A DNA stretch of 64,000 nucleotides, from positions 365,001 to 429,000 of the forward strand of contig JAJTWR010000362.1 of NCBI GenBank assembly GCA_021613335.1, in the 5' to 3' direction. How positions within the stretch are numbered: position 1 is the stretch's first letter; the number at the start of each line of letters is the position of its first letter. Of this stretch, positions 10,391 through 23,300 are shown in pieces. The position numbers were made by a program, and so were the translations under genes. Source of the stretch: Whitmania pigra (lineage: Eukaryota > Annelida > Clitellata > Hirudinida > Haemopidae). The notes beneath the pieces are model-generated. The model saw only the letters and a program-made list of their open reading frames with translations, was not told the DNA's origin and ran no database searches.

Positions 10391-13166
10391 TCACTGATAC
10401 TTGAACACTTTTACACACTGCTGTAAGGTAGCTACAAAGAGCATTTTCTGGTTGGAGTCGAGGACCAATCTCCACGGTTCTTCGACCTTCTCCACCGCCA
10501 CCTTCAGGTACTTCAAATTCCCGTCGAAGAGAGTGATTCTGTCGTTGCCGTTGTCGCAGAGGAAGATGAATGCTTCGTCGTTGTACGAACTGCTGTCGTT
10601 CGTTGCTGAGAGGAAAAAAATGTAAAACGGATTTAAGTTTGTAGGCACCAGTTTTCGAGAAACAATGAAAAAATTGTTAGACTAGTACGACAAATGAATG
10701 TTTCCTTGAAATTCGTATTAGAAATTACAATTTATAAAAACAAACAGAATCCTCAAAAGTTATTTTGTGGTAATAAATAAAAGAAAAATGCAAGTACCAA
10801 AACCTGTACAGAGACCGCTCGTACCAGGATCAGGGACGAAGTCGGCATCTTCGAAGCTCGCCTTCCTGTCGACGGCGACGTGCGAGGGGTAATCGATCTG
10901 CAGGGAGGCTATGCTCCCCCTGCCCTCCCCGAAACTGCAAACCATTTTGCCCCAACTGTTCACCAGAAATCCACCGCTGAGGGAGTACAGATGGTCGAAG
11001 AAGGCAACAAACTTGTCGTCGGAGATCCTCGCGGCGTGGAGAATGTCGGTCATGTGCGGAATCACGGAAAAAGAAGCAACGGCTTCGGGCAGCTGGAGAG
11101 GTGATGACTCAAATGATGATGATGATGATGATGACGATGGTGGTGGTGATGATAACGAGGTGATGAGCAGCGAGGAAAGCGAATACTCGGTGATTTTGTT
11201 GGCAGTCGAGGCGAGCAGGAGTCTGTCGGACGACGACGACAGCGTGACAGACTCTCCGAGCCCGAGACTCCAAACTTTCCTTGTAAACTTGTCGGGATCT
11301 GCCCTCGACTTGTAGGGAATGTTGACCTGCAACGAGTTTTGAGACAAGATCACAACATCTGCTTGGAGATGTGATTAGCACTATCCTTTGCAATACCAAC
11401 AAGATGATTCTCGTAATGCAGTTTTTTTTTTAGTTTAATGTGGCTCTCAAATTCATCACAATCAATGGGTCGTTCGATTGCCAATCAGTTAAACAAGAAT
11501 AAATTATGCAAATTTCATCACCTGGAAAAGTTTTCCCTGGAGATTGTCGACAACAAACAGGTAGGACGTCGACATTTCGTCGTTGTCGACGGCCGTCATA
11601 TCCCAAGGTGTTTCCAGGCCCTCCAGTTTTATGCTGGCATTGATTTTTTCGAACGACTTGTTGTCAAACCTGAGCAGAATTTAGGCGAAGCCAGCGAATT
11701 TAGATTGAGTAAGAGATGCCTAGATGCAATAAAAATTAATTTATTGCTGCCTCGGATAAAGTAGATTTATCATCATTATTACTATTACTATTTCACAAAA
11801 TCATTTCAATTAACATTAATTACCAACTTATCAGTTCACCACGTTAGCCATTCATTAAAATTCATTCAAGCCGCAAAATAAAAACAATAATTTAATTAAT
11901 TAATCAGAAAATAACTCCAGCCTCATTATGTCTCCCGCATGTTCGATGGCCACGAAAAGCTCTTCTTTCCCTGCAGCAACCGCAGCAACATTCCTGCCGA
12001 CCCTCACCGAACGTAGCAGGTGGCATTCGGGAATTTTCCTCGGGGGAAGAGTGTTTTCTGCAACGATTGATATTATTTTTAATGAGCTAATAAATAAATA
12101 AATAGCTAATTATTTATTATTTATAAAAATGAAATCGATCTTTAAACGCAGGAATTGTACTTTGCGTCGGAGGTGTGGAACTGCTCCGATCGTCTCCTCT
12201 GCAACCTCCGTTGGCAGTCACGCTTGCGGGATCTTCGGAACGACTGTTCGATCTGTCCCTCTCGGCGAGGTTCGCAGAACTTTTTGATTTCATTATCTCG
12301 ACGTGCCCGACCAGGGATAATGTGTCGACGTGGACGTTCGAGGGAACGAATTTTACTTCCAGTTTGTCCGAGCTCGAGTTGCAAATCCTGGACCGTCTCA
12401 AGTGATCCGTTCTCGACTTAATGACCCTGACGGACTCGATGAGCTCCTCTGGCAAACCGTAAACTGCCAATTTGTCGATGTAAGATATGAAACTCGAGAG
12501 CGTGTTTTCCATCAGGTTTGTGCTCTTCTTTGCAAACTGTTCATTTTCCTTCGTGCACCTCTTCTTCACGGCTTCGATCTGTTTCAGTAGGTTTTCTATT
12601 TGCTTATCCACGGCCTTCTTTATGATTTCTCCTCTCTCGACGACCTCTTCGGAGACTTCGGAGAAGTGTTTTTGTCTGTCTTCTTCTGATTGTTTCTCTT
12701 TGCAGAACTGTACATTCATCCAAGAGAGATTGGCTTTCAAGTCTCTAGACATACTCTTTAGCTCATCTCTGATGACACTTCCCATCTCATTCAAGTCTAT
12801 GCATCTGTGATGGTCGTGCTTGCCAGTGGAGCAGATCGGACATCCGGAGACTTCGCAGTCGACGCAAAAGAAATTTATTTTAGCACTAGGATGACTTTCA
12901 CAAAAGCGCTCATAGCAGAAGTCTTCAGATTGACTCTTTGTCTCCAAAACTAATCTCTGAACGAAACGATCAACTTTTAGATCCTGAAGATTGTCGGAAT
13001 CCACTTCAAAGGAGCTCGCGCAAGTGGGGCATTGGAGTTCGTCAGTATCGTTCAGTTCGCAGTTTTGAAGGCATTTCAAGCAGAATGAATGAAAGCATGG
13101 CAGCTGTCTGGGATCCTTCAAAACGTCCAAACACAACCGGCAAAATGTCAAATCGTCGCCTTCCAT
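10391..13166 (-). CDS. TRIM-like RING/B-box/coiled-coil protein with NHL-like propeller tail, 5 exons
   Basis: Probable RING-type E3 ubiquitin ligase. Exons 13166-12161, 12057-11916, 11669-11522, 11326-10798 and 10605-10391 sum to 2,040 nt in frame, 679 aa. An alternative donor six bases upstream at the end of exon 4 (at the GTTTTG) is also in frame. RING ligands are C9, C12, C24, H26, C29, C32, C46 and C49. A B-box follows (C89, H92, C101, C104, C109, C112 and His residues at 117-120). Residues ~130-240 are a charged coiled coil. The linker is Ser-rich. The C-terminal ~300 residues carry repeated β-propeller-like strands (for example GKEELFVAIEHAGDIMRLE, SYLFVVDNLQGKLFQ, FIFLCDNGNDRITLFDGN, KMLFVATLQQCVKVFKY), as in TRIM proteins with NHL or six-bladed propellers. 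Exon 4 contains a polyserine run encoded by an ATC/GAT microsatellite. No specific orthologue can be named, since such genes expand lineage by lineage in invertebrates. Confidence 0.85.
11107..11156. repeat. GAT/ATC microsatellite inside the TRIM-like coding exon
   Basis: A run of GATGATGATG-type triplets lies within exon 4 of the TRIM-like gene. On the coding strand it reads mostly as serine codons (TCA/TCC/TCG) with prolines. It is the same repeat type that fills introns in this window, here translated. Confidence 0.75.
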
Positions 13167-14347
13167 TCTCAGTTGTACAATTTAATAAATAATACTCTCT
13201 AGTGCCCGAACCGATTTGCATTTAATGCACAAAAGCGCAGAACTGCGACCCGAACTACGGCGACCTATATTCGACTCAGTTTTCCATAAAAGTGAATCAG
13301 CTGGAAATGATAATGAGTCGGACTCTGCATAAAAATAAAAATTATCTTGATGTTCAGAGACATCGGAGTCAGAGGTGAAAATGAATGCTTGGAAAATATA
13401 CATAATTACTAGTTAGAGTTGCTTCCGAAACCATTAGACAAACGGCGGGAAGATCATTTCATAATCTGCATAAAATGAGTTATTTTTTAATTTTTCCAAG
13501 GCACCTTTTAAGAATAGTGTTTGTAATGATGGCTGAAAGAAAACCGATAAGTGTCATTAATAAAACTAGTGTTTAAAGTTCAACCCATACTCCCGCGAAA
13601 ATTGCTGTTACAATTAGACAACTAGTGGCTCATTTCAATGCAAAAATTATCATAAGTTCTGATTTTCAGAAAAATAGTAAAATGTTTATCGAAATTGCAC
13701 TAAGATTTTTAATCAAAACAGAATTTAAAATCTTCATTCTAAGTTACGAAAGCATTCTTCTCGACATCTTTATTGCATCGATCGAGCTGAATAAATAAAT
13801 GGAGCTGTCACTGCTTTCAAATTTATAACACTCTCTATTGAAGGAAGAAAAATTCTCGAGTTTTTAAATCTTTCATATATTCAGCAAAAAGAATAGCATC
13901 TGTTGGACCGTAAAATACATGTAATGAAACTGCCGCTAATTTTATACCCCGTCATCATGGTTTGATGACTGCTATTATGGTTCTATGTAAATGTCGAAAA
14001 AAATAAAATGCGAATCAAGATGTATATTCAGATATCTCGGCTGATTGCTTCGGAGCTAGTTAACAATTAGTCGATGTTTTTAGTGATTCTGTATAATCAT
14101 TAAATATCTAACCTTGAGTGAAATACTTGAGTGGTTATATAAACAAGAGCTTCACAATAAATGTATTCATCACCTCGCTAATGGATGATATTAAGATGAC
14201 CTCTTGATTCTCACTTATCAATAGCGATCGAACATTCATTAAATGCATTGTGTCTTCGTGAGACCAAAACGCTTTAGTTCAGAAGTATGGACTTCAGTTC
14301 TAAATGAGAATAGTTTATAGTAAATAAAGCAGCTTAATATTTCGGAA
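13167..14347. other. Divergent intergenic region, no gene seen
   Basis: About 1.2 kb between the start of the TRIM-like gene (minus) and the secreted-peptide gene (plus), which are transcribed away from each other. It should contain both promoters. A 73-codon open frame on the minus strand (13182-13403) ends just before the TRIM ATG and is probably 5' UTR sequence open by chance. Confidence 0.5.
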
Positions 14348-15087
14348 ATGATGAAGTCTACGTTATATCTGTGCATTTGCGTGTTTTGGACGACTTTGGT
14401 GGCCGATTCAGGGGATGGATTAGAGATGTTGACACCTGATTTTGATGATTACATGGAACCCATGGTGAAACCTAAAATTCCTCGAATAGACCAAGCTCCA
14501 ACAACAAATTCTCCCGTCCAGGTCAAAAGATATTACAGGAGAAAGAAGTTAAACGAGAAAAGAAAATTCTCCGTCCCGAAGTCTCTAAACTCGACATTGC
14601 CACCTGTTCCTGGTTACACAGATTACACTCAGGAAGTCCAAACAAACAATTTTGGTACCGATACTGAGATTTACTTTTGCAAGGTTTTTTCAGTCGCTTT
14701 ATAGAATTCAGTTCAATTTTTAGACATATATTAAGATTTGCTAATAAAAATGTTTAGACATTTACCCTTTAAATTTTAAAATTTAAATTTAGTTGAATTA
14801 GTAGCTAAATTTAAATAAGATTTCTAAATCTTTACAGAGAAGTCCAGGCAAAAGAACTTCAGAAAGCCGTCTGTGCCAAATAAATAAGACGCCCAAATGC
14901 CAGTGCGTTCGTTCCGAATGCAAGTATTTTAAAACCTATGCACATAAAGAAATATACAGGTTATTTTAGAATTTTTTGTCCGGAAAATTATTTAATGTTC
15001 GTCAGAAAGAGAAATATTTTTTCTCCAATTTTTCGCATTTTTTTTTTGTGCAGATGTGTTGTTAATGAAGAAAATGATCGAGAATGA
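14348..15087 (+). CDS. Small secreted cysteine-rich protein, 3 exons
   Basis: I do not recognise the family. Exons 14348-14683, 14838-14959 and 15054-15087 join in frame (492 nt, 163 aa). The N-terminus is a signal peptide (MMKSTLYLCICVFWTTLVAD). A proline-rich, acidic pro-region follows, then basic clusters VKRYYRRKK and NEKRKF that look like furin or prohormone-convertase sites. The C-terminal ~60 residues hold six cysteines spaced C-x13-C-x7-C-x-C-x4-C-x13-C, with all six downstream of the basic sites. Splice sites are normal (CAAG|GTTTTT, TTACAG|AGA, ACAG|GTTATT, GTGCAG|ATG) and the phases agree. The layout suggests a processed disulphide-rich ligand, hormone-like or cystine-knot-like peptide, or a defence peptide. 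The function is inference only. The last exon adds 11 residues including the sixth cysteine, so that exon choice matters. Confidence 0.65.
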
Positions 15088-16016
15088 AAGCCATTCCTCC
15101 AAACATTTGAGTGATGGATATTTTGCTTATAAATCGCAGTTCAATTGGCATCATCGACGACATCAGATGTGCTTATAATTTATTAATTAAAGTGCTTTCT
15201 ATGCTTTTTGATAAGCAGACAATGCTTAAATTCGATAATTTAAATTAATTAATTTTGATTGTTTTATTAAAATTTGCAACTGATTGAGAGCTTCAACGCT
15301 GACAAGAGAAAATATCTTTTACATACATTTTGACTAATATACTTACTAGACATCCTTAACAACAACTGCTACTGGCAAGAGTAAATAGTTAAATTTGAAA
15401 ATTGCTTGATTTCGCGGAACTTAGGGAAAGCTATGAGCGAGTAACATTCGCATAGCCGTTCACAACTAGGCCGCTATGCATACGCCTATATATCATATAT
15501 CCATATATGTGACTTATAAATTAACTAATTATTAAAGTTGAAATTATTAGAAAAACATTTAATGGTCATTAATATCGAAGCAATTCTACTCTATCGACGT
15601 AAACCTACATTTATAATAACGCTAATTAATAATAATTGCTATTAACATAATCACAACAGTTATTAGACAGTTTGTTTTGTAATAAACAATTTAGAATTAA
15701 AATTCTTCATTAAAACTCCATTTTAATCTCCTTATTTGTTCTCTGCGTGATCAGAAAACATAGATTTGTTATGCCATCAAGACTTGTTTGACGAATTCAG
15801 AATGACTGCTTAAACGATGCTTAAATAATTTATTTTCGTATTAATTTATAAATTCTGACATTTATGAATTCCTGATTAGATAAGTTTCATTTTTTGTGGA
15901 CATTTTTATGATGTCTTTGAATGACTGTTAAAATTGTGTTTATTTAGTTATAAGTTTAGTGCTTTAGACCTTTAGACCTGTTAGTTAGCTGCAAGAATCA
16001 TGCTGTTAGCTCAACT
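15088..16016. other. Intergenic, convergent 3' ends, no gene seen
   Basis: AT-rich sequence between the 3' end of the secreted-peptide gene (plus) and that of the thioester protein (minus). A TTTATT at about 15938, which is AATAAA on the minus strand, could be the poly(A) signal of the thioester gene. Nothing else is supported. Confidence 0.5.
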
Positions 16017-18476
16017 TTATGAACAGCATTCCGGACAAGCAGTCAACCATGTCTGCTTTCCAGTGACAGAGTAGAAGGCAGATGCAGTTGTGTCTGCAAA
16101 ATAATAATAAAATAATTAATAAAACTTTTATATTCCTAGCATAACGAATAACCAAAAAATAAAAATAAATAAAACAATTTGGACAAATGAACACTAACTA
16201 GTCTCCAAAAAGTAATCAGCATTTATTACAAAACAATTAAACATTTTCTGTCACAATTGCTTACCTGGATCATAATACTGATAGACTTTAACTAAGGCTG
16301 GTTTTGCTCCGAATATTGAAAGCCTATTTTCCAATAACAGTTCGAGATTAAGTACACTCGAAGTCAGCTGTAAAATACAAGTTAGCAAATGATTGCCAAT
16401 TAATAAATTATTATAATTATTATTATCACTATTATTATTCTTCTAATTATTATTATTATTATTATTATTATTAATATTATTATGATAGACATGACATGAT
16501 AAGGTTTTACCTCGTTTAAGTAAAAAATAATCTTGGATTTCTGGTTCTCAATCTTGCTGACTTCATTTTTGACTTCCAAAGACAATTGGTCCTCATCTTT
16601 GAGCTCCCATCCTGTAGCCATCTCCACCTCGACGATGACCATTCCACTTTCATCATTTCCAAGCCATCTTTAAAAAAGATAAAATTATAATAAGAGTTGG
16701 ATGAGTAAGTAATAAAATGATTAAGTTATTATTCATTGTGAACTGATAATAATAATAATAATAAATTATAATTAATATATAATTATTTTAATAAATTTAA
16801 TCATCATCATCACCTCGTCGATACTCCAAGCTTGAGAAGACCTTTGGAGTTGGTTGTTGAAACGTTTAGTTCCAATAGAGGATGTTTGATGACGTTTTTC
16901 ACGTTGTATTTGACCCTGACCTTGTTTTTGTAACAAAAATGATTTAACTAATTAATCTATTTTAACTAATTAATTAAGTAATGAATAAATGAATTAATAA
17001 TCAAAAATTAATTTTGCTTCCTAAGTTAATCGGCGATTAGACTCTTCTGCAATCATTCAATCAATCATTCTCGTATTCTCTGTGATCTCGTAAAAATGAG
17101 ATATAAAACTGAATATTTAAACACAAAATTACACACCATAACTAGATAGGCATCTTCGTTGTTAACATTATTATTTTATTATTTGGATATACATCCCAAC
17201 TATTTCGAACAGATTATTTAGATAATGATTTGTTTACCTGCGCCACAACATAACCTTTGCCCGTCACGGATACTTTTAGCATTTTTGATTGTTCAGGCAC
17301 CTGTAATTACAAGACAACAATATCCAAATAGACTTTGATTGGGTATTAAATTGGCTTGATTGTTCCTACTTGTACGGTTTGCAGTAAGAATGCATTTTCC
17401 TTTGTAATTCTGATCAACTCTTTATCCGTATTTTCGGTTCCAACGACCACCCTCAAGTCGTAATCGACGTTCTGGAGAAACAGTACCCTGGCAAACTTCG
17501 ACAGTGCTTCCAGTGCGATGACTGTGTCCTTTGAAAAGTGAAATTAAATAAAAAATAAATAAAAATTCAATCTTAAAAAAAATCAAAATTATAGATAAAA
17601 TTAATTCTTAATTAAATAAAAAGAAATAAAAATTCCATCTTAAAAAAATTCAAAATTAATCCCTAAACATGTTTTACATTTAAATCTAGAGAAAGACAAT
17701 AACGACTGATTTATAGATGTTGAGATATAAAATCAACTTTAACCTGTGTTGACCTATAACCCCCAGCCTCGTTCTGCTGCGAAATGAGCCACTTGGCTAT
17801 TAAAAGGGAGTTGGCATTTCCTTGAGCCGTATAAATGAGCAGGGCATAAGATGTTGCCTCGATGTCATAGGTCAGTGGTTTCTCGTAAAATGGCTTCCAT
17901 GCATCGCTATGCTCAGCTGTCGGGGCTTTTGTCTTCCAGTGGATTGACTCACCTGTGACAATCAATCAATCAATCAATCAGTCGGAGATTGATTGAAGAA
18001 GTGATAATGAAAGTAATAAAATTAGATTCTGATTCAACAGAATAAATAATAAATACTGAATAAACTCATTAATAGAAAAATGTCTTCAACAGTTACTTGT
18101 TCTATTAGCCAGCATTTCCAGCATTCTAAATGCTTTAGCAAAATGATGACTTCTCACCAAATGAAGTGAGTAAGTAACGATGCTGATAGTATATGTATCG
18201 TGGCCGTATGATTGATAGTGTTCTTCCAAATATTGAGTTGCAATCTTAATACGTTCGTCAAGATTCTTGATCTCCTGTTTGAAAGTTTTTAATTGATTGT
18301 CTGCCATTTTAATTTTGGATTTGTTCATCACAGAAGTGGTTGGCATACTTTGCTATAGATTCTGTTTTCTTGGAGAGCAATTAACACGTACGCCGTGAGG
18401 GTGATCCCGGCAGATGAGCCACCCTAAATTAGTAAACAAATGGAATCTCAAGAATGGAAAGATGATTTATCAAATA

Positions 18477-18509
<33 letters not shown>

Positions 18510-20203
18510 TAATAATAATAACAATAACAATAATAATGATAATAATAATGATAATAATAATGATGATAATAATGATGATAATAATGATGATAATAATGAT
18601 GATAATAATGATGATAATAATGATGATAATAATAATGATAATAATAATGATGATAATAATGATGATAATAATGATGATAATAATGATGATAATAATGATG
18701 ATAATAATGATGATAATAATGATGATAATAATGATGATAATACTAATGATAATAATAATGATAATAATAATGATAATAATAATGATACTAATAATGATAC
18801 TAATAATGATAATAATAATGATAATAATAATGATAATAATAATGATAATAATAATGATAATAATAATGATAATAATAATGATAATAATAATGATAATATA
18901 ATGATGATAATAATAATGATAATAATAACGATAATAATAACGATAATAATACGATAATAATAACGATAATAATAACGATAATAATAACGATAATAATAAC
19001 GATATAATAATAACGATAATAATAACGATAATGATAACGATAATAATAATGATAATAATAATGATAATAATAATGATAATAATAATGATGATAAAATGAT
19101 GATAATAATGATGATAATAATGATGATATAATAATGATGATAATAATGATTGATAATAATGATGCTAATAATGCTGATAATAATGATGATAATACTGATG
19201 ATAATAATGATGATGATAATAATGATGATAATTAATGATGAAATAATGATGATAATAATGATGATAATAATGATGATAATAATGCTGATAATAATGATGA
19301 TAATAATGATGATAATAATGATGATAATAATGATGATAATAATGATGAAATAATGATGATAATAATGATGATAATAATGATGATAATAATGATGATAAAA
19401 TAATGATAATAATCCTGATAATAATAATGATGCTAATAATAATGATAATAATAATGATAATACTAATGATACTAATAATGATAATAATAATGATACTACT
19501 ATAATGATAATAATAATGATAATAATAATGATAATAATAATGCTAATACTAATGATCATAATAATGATAATAATAATGATATAATAATGATGATAATAAT
19601 AATGAATAATAATGATACTAATGATAATAATAATGCTAATAATAATGCTAATACTAATGATAATAATAATGATAATAATCCTAATAATCCTCCTAATCCT
19701 CCTCCTAATCCTAATCCTCCTCCTAATCCTAATCCTCCTAATAATCCTCCTAATCCTCCTCCTCCTAATAATAATCCTCCTAATACTATAATAATAATAA
19801 TAATAATAATCCTAATAATACCAATTCACCTGCATCATCGAATGGATTATTTTGCTTCCAGGTGGTTCAGAAAATGATCCATCGAGATGCTGATGGTCTA
19901 GAATCCACTTGAGGGTCTTTGTTACCAATTTTGAGTCGAACTTTAAGTAGGCCTTTGAATGGCGGAAGGATTTGCATACGAAAGCGCTCAACCTTTTAAA
20001 AGTTTTGGAATTAAATATTAAAAATTAAATATTAAAAATTTAAAAATTAAAAAAATGTAATCCATCGTAATAAATACCTACCAAACACTTCCTTGTTCAT
20101 CTTTATCGCCAAAAGCACTGTAAGATCCATCGTATCTCTGGAATGTAATCTGTTGTCCAAACCCTTAACAAAAGACGGCTTAATAATAATGATGATGATA
20201 ATG

Positions 20204-20248
<45 letters not shown>

Positions 20249-20299
20249 TAATAATAATAATAATAATAACAATAACAATAACAACAACAACAATAATAA

Positions 20300-20345
<46 letters not shown>

Positions 20346-23300
20346 TATACAGTGGTAGAAAAATAATTATAATAAAATATACTCTAGTAGAACAAAACAA
20401 AGATTTAACAGCAAAATTAAATGGAACTGGTAAAATTAAAATTTATCTACCTGCCACTAGGAGGTCGGTTAAGTAATTAAGCCTTTCATTTTCTATTTCA
20501 CCAGTAGCTAATAAGAAGTTGAGAATGTAAACATTAGGTGCAAAAGTGATGATGTTCTGCTCTCCGCACGCTGCAGGAAGTTTAACCAAGTCCTGGATGT
20601 TTTCGATCGTTTTCGCGAAGATATTACCTTCGGATATGAATGTCTAAAGATTATTGAGGTTCTTCAAAAGATATTCATATTCATATTCATATTTATATTC
20701 ATATTCATATTCATGTTCATATTCATATTCATATTCATATTCATGTTCATGTTCATATTCATAGTTGTTTACCAATAACGGAAACTTCAATGTCAGCAGA
20801 ATCAGGCACCAAAATGTCTTCGGAAGGCAAAACCACAGGGAAACTGAGTTGTGACTCATTGGATAATGACGAGCCAAGCAGGAAAGACGTGGAATATGAC
20901 TGAGGCAAACCCTCGGGCTTAAATGAAGATTTCGAATGTCAATAATTTAATAATTTATCATTTTAAATTTTGTATTCAATTCTTCAAACCAATCACCTTA
21001 ACTAGAAGATCCATCTTGATGATGTCGACAACTTTACCAGCTGAAGCTTTTACTTCGATGGGAACGAGGCCAACGCTCGTGGGTACGATCCAAAAGTGCA
21101 AACCTTCTGAATCCTTTGTCTGAACCTTCAAACAAACGATTTAAAATAAAAAATGCAAAAATCATGACATGAATTAAAAGATGATGAAACTGATGATAGA
21201 CGAATGTTCAGCATGTTGCAAGGCATGTGTCTTGTGGTATTTGATGCTTATGATAATTAGCTTTTAATTATTTCATAATTTAATAATTTCACAAGTACCT
21301 GTATTTTCTTTGAAACTCCACCTTGAAAAGTCTCAAATAGGTTTGTTGACTCGCACCTTCTCGTCCTAAAATGTGTGGAATTCGCAAGTGACACTTCTAC
21401 CTGTTGAAATATCAATAATTTTTGTTTAACGTACCCTGAATAAATAACGGACTATAATCAAATAAATAAATAAATATAAATAACGAATATTGGCCATGTG
21501 GAGGGCAGAGCCAATTCTAAGGCGGACGACAAAATTTGCCTCCCTTACCCTTAACCCTAATCCAAACTGAAGAAATTTTCTCCTCGCTCAAGTTGGCTTT
21601 TGCCCATCACATCTCCAGGCAGCATATGAATACAGTCTTACCTCCAAGTCAGTCTCCAAGTAATTGAAAATCGTCACCACCAAAGCAAATTCTTCCCCTC
21701 TGATGACAGAGTAAGGCAAGTTCAGAGAAACAAACATGGGTCTAAAGACTGTCATCTATTTGATAAATAATTCACGTACAAAATTGGGCACTTAATCTTT
21801 AATTATCAATTCCATTCGTGCAACCAGTCACAACCTCTATAGGCTCAGCAATGCCAAATCCTTCCTTCTCGCTAACAGCAAATCCAGAAAGAACCCAGGT
21901 GGTAATCGTATCGGGAACTTTAAAAGACAGTTGTGAGCTCCCATTGTTCCTGGTTAAAATTTTATCTGATGCAAATCAAGAGATGGACATTATTCCGACT
22001 GTGAAGCTTTTGGTGCTTTTTTTTTTATAAATAAACATATCGTTATTATTATTATTATTGTTACTATCATTATTAATTATTATTACTATTACCATTTATT
22101 ATTATTATTAAAAAGAGATAAATCAGATTTAAATTCCAAGGCCTACATGACGTCCAAGTCAGTCCAAATCCATGTTTCTGGAAACTCTGTCCTTGGCTGA
22201 GACAAGTCTCCCCCATGGTCAGCAAAAGTAGGAGCACCCGGAGCAGAATCGGCTTCGAGCATATCTCCAGGTCCTTCAGGAATTTCTAAATCATCAAAGG
22301 TTTGTTTTAGAATTTGTAAAAATAAAACATATTAAACAGATGTTAATTCGATTTAATGGTCCGAATGTTTTATTGAATTTAACTAGCTGGAATGTATATA
22401 TATTTTTTTTAAATATTGTGAATTGAATTATTAAATGAAAAATGATCAATTATTGTAGGTGTTATGCAAGTATATTTTATTATTATTATTGTTATTATTA
22501 TTATTATGATTATTATGATTATTATTATTATTATTATTATTATCATCATTATTATTATATTATTATTATATTATTATTGTGAAAGTGATGTAAATAATCA
22601 TCTACCAGGTTCTGACTTGAAAGTTCTTGACTTTTTAGGTAAATTTGCTGATGTTGCGCCAACTTCGAAATCTCGTTCATGGTAATCGTTTTTGATTTCA
22701 TGAACGTAATTGTTGGTCATGATGATGATGCCCACATTCTGTGCAAATAAGAGACCACCATATTTGAGAACGAAAAAGCTGCATAATTTCAATTTACTAA
22801 AAAAACTTAGGCAACAAAAAAATTAAACCACATGAGTCACAAGTTAAATTGGAACCATGTGTTATGTAACATAACTTATGTTAAGCATAAATATTGAGGT
22901 CTTGCAACTTTTATTATTATTATTATTAGTAATTTTTATTATTAATTATTATTATTATTAATTTTTATTATTAATTATTATTATTATTATATTATTATTA
23001 TTATTATATTATTATTATTATTACAACTATCATCATAAAAGCCTTATTTTTGTTATATCCTGTTTTCATCTCCGCAAATAAATGACGTCATCTCAACTGA
23101 GGCATGACATGCGAAATAATCTTACAAGCGTAACTTTGTTTACGATTAAAAATAAATAAATCAATCAAAACTGAAATCATTAAAGTTCTTTACTTCAATC
23201 ATTGATTTCGTGTCTCTACCGTGGACAGATTTGATAAATAAATTTCCATAATCCACTGATCGGTCGCCATAACGATCGTATCTCTGAAAATCACCAGATA

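Noticed and set aside
10880..11315. Plus-strand frames of 74 and 134 codons
   Set aside because: Antisense to TRIM-like exon 4, whose minus-strand reading has valid splice phases and propeller motifs.
13182..13403. 73-codon minus-strand frame just upstream of the TRIM-like start
   Set aside because: Not in frame with the gene, no motif. Most likely 5' UTR or chance.
18429..19559. A 376-codon minus-strand frame of Ile/Leu/Ser/Tyr repeats, and plus-strand Met/Ile frames over the same stretch
   Set aside because: Pure microsatellite inside a thioester-protein intron. Openness comes from triplet periodicity.
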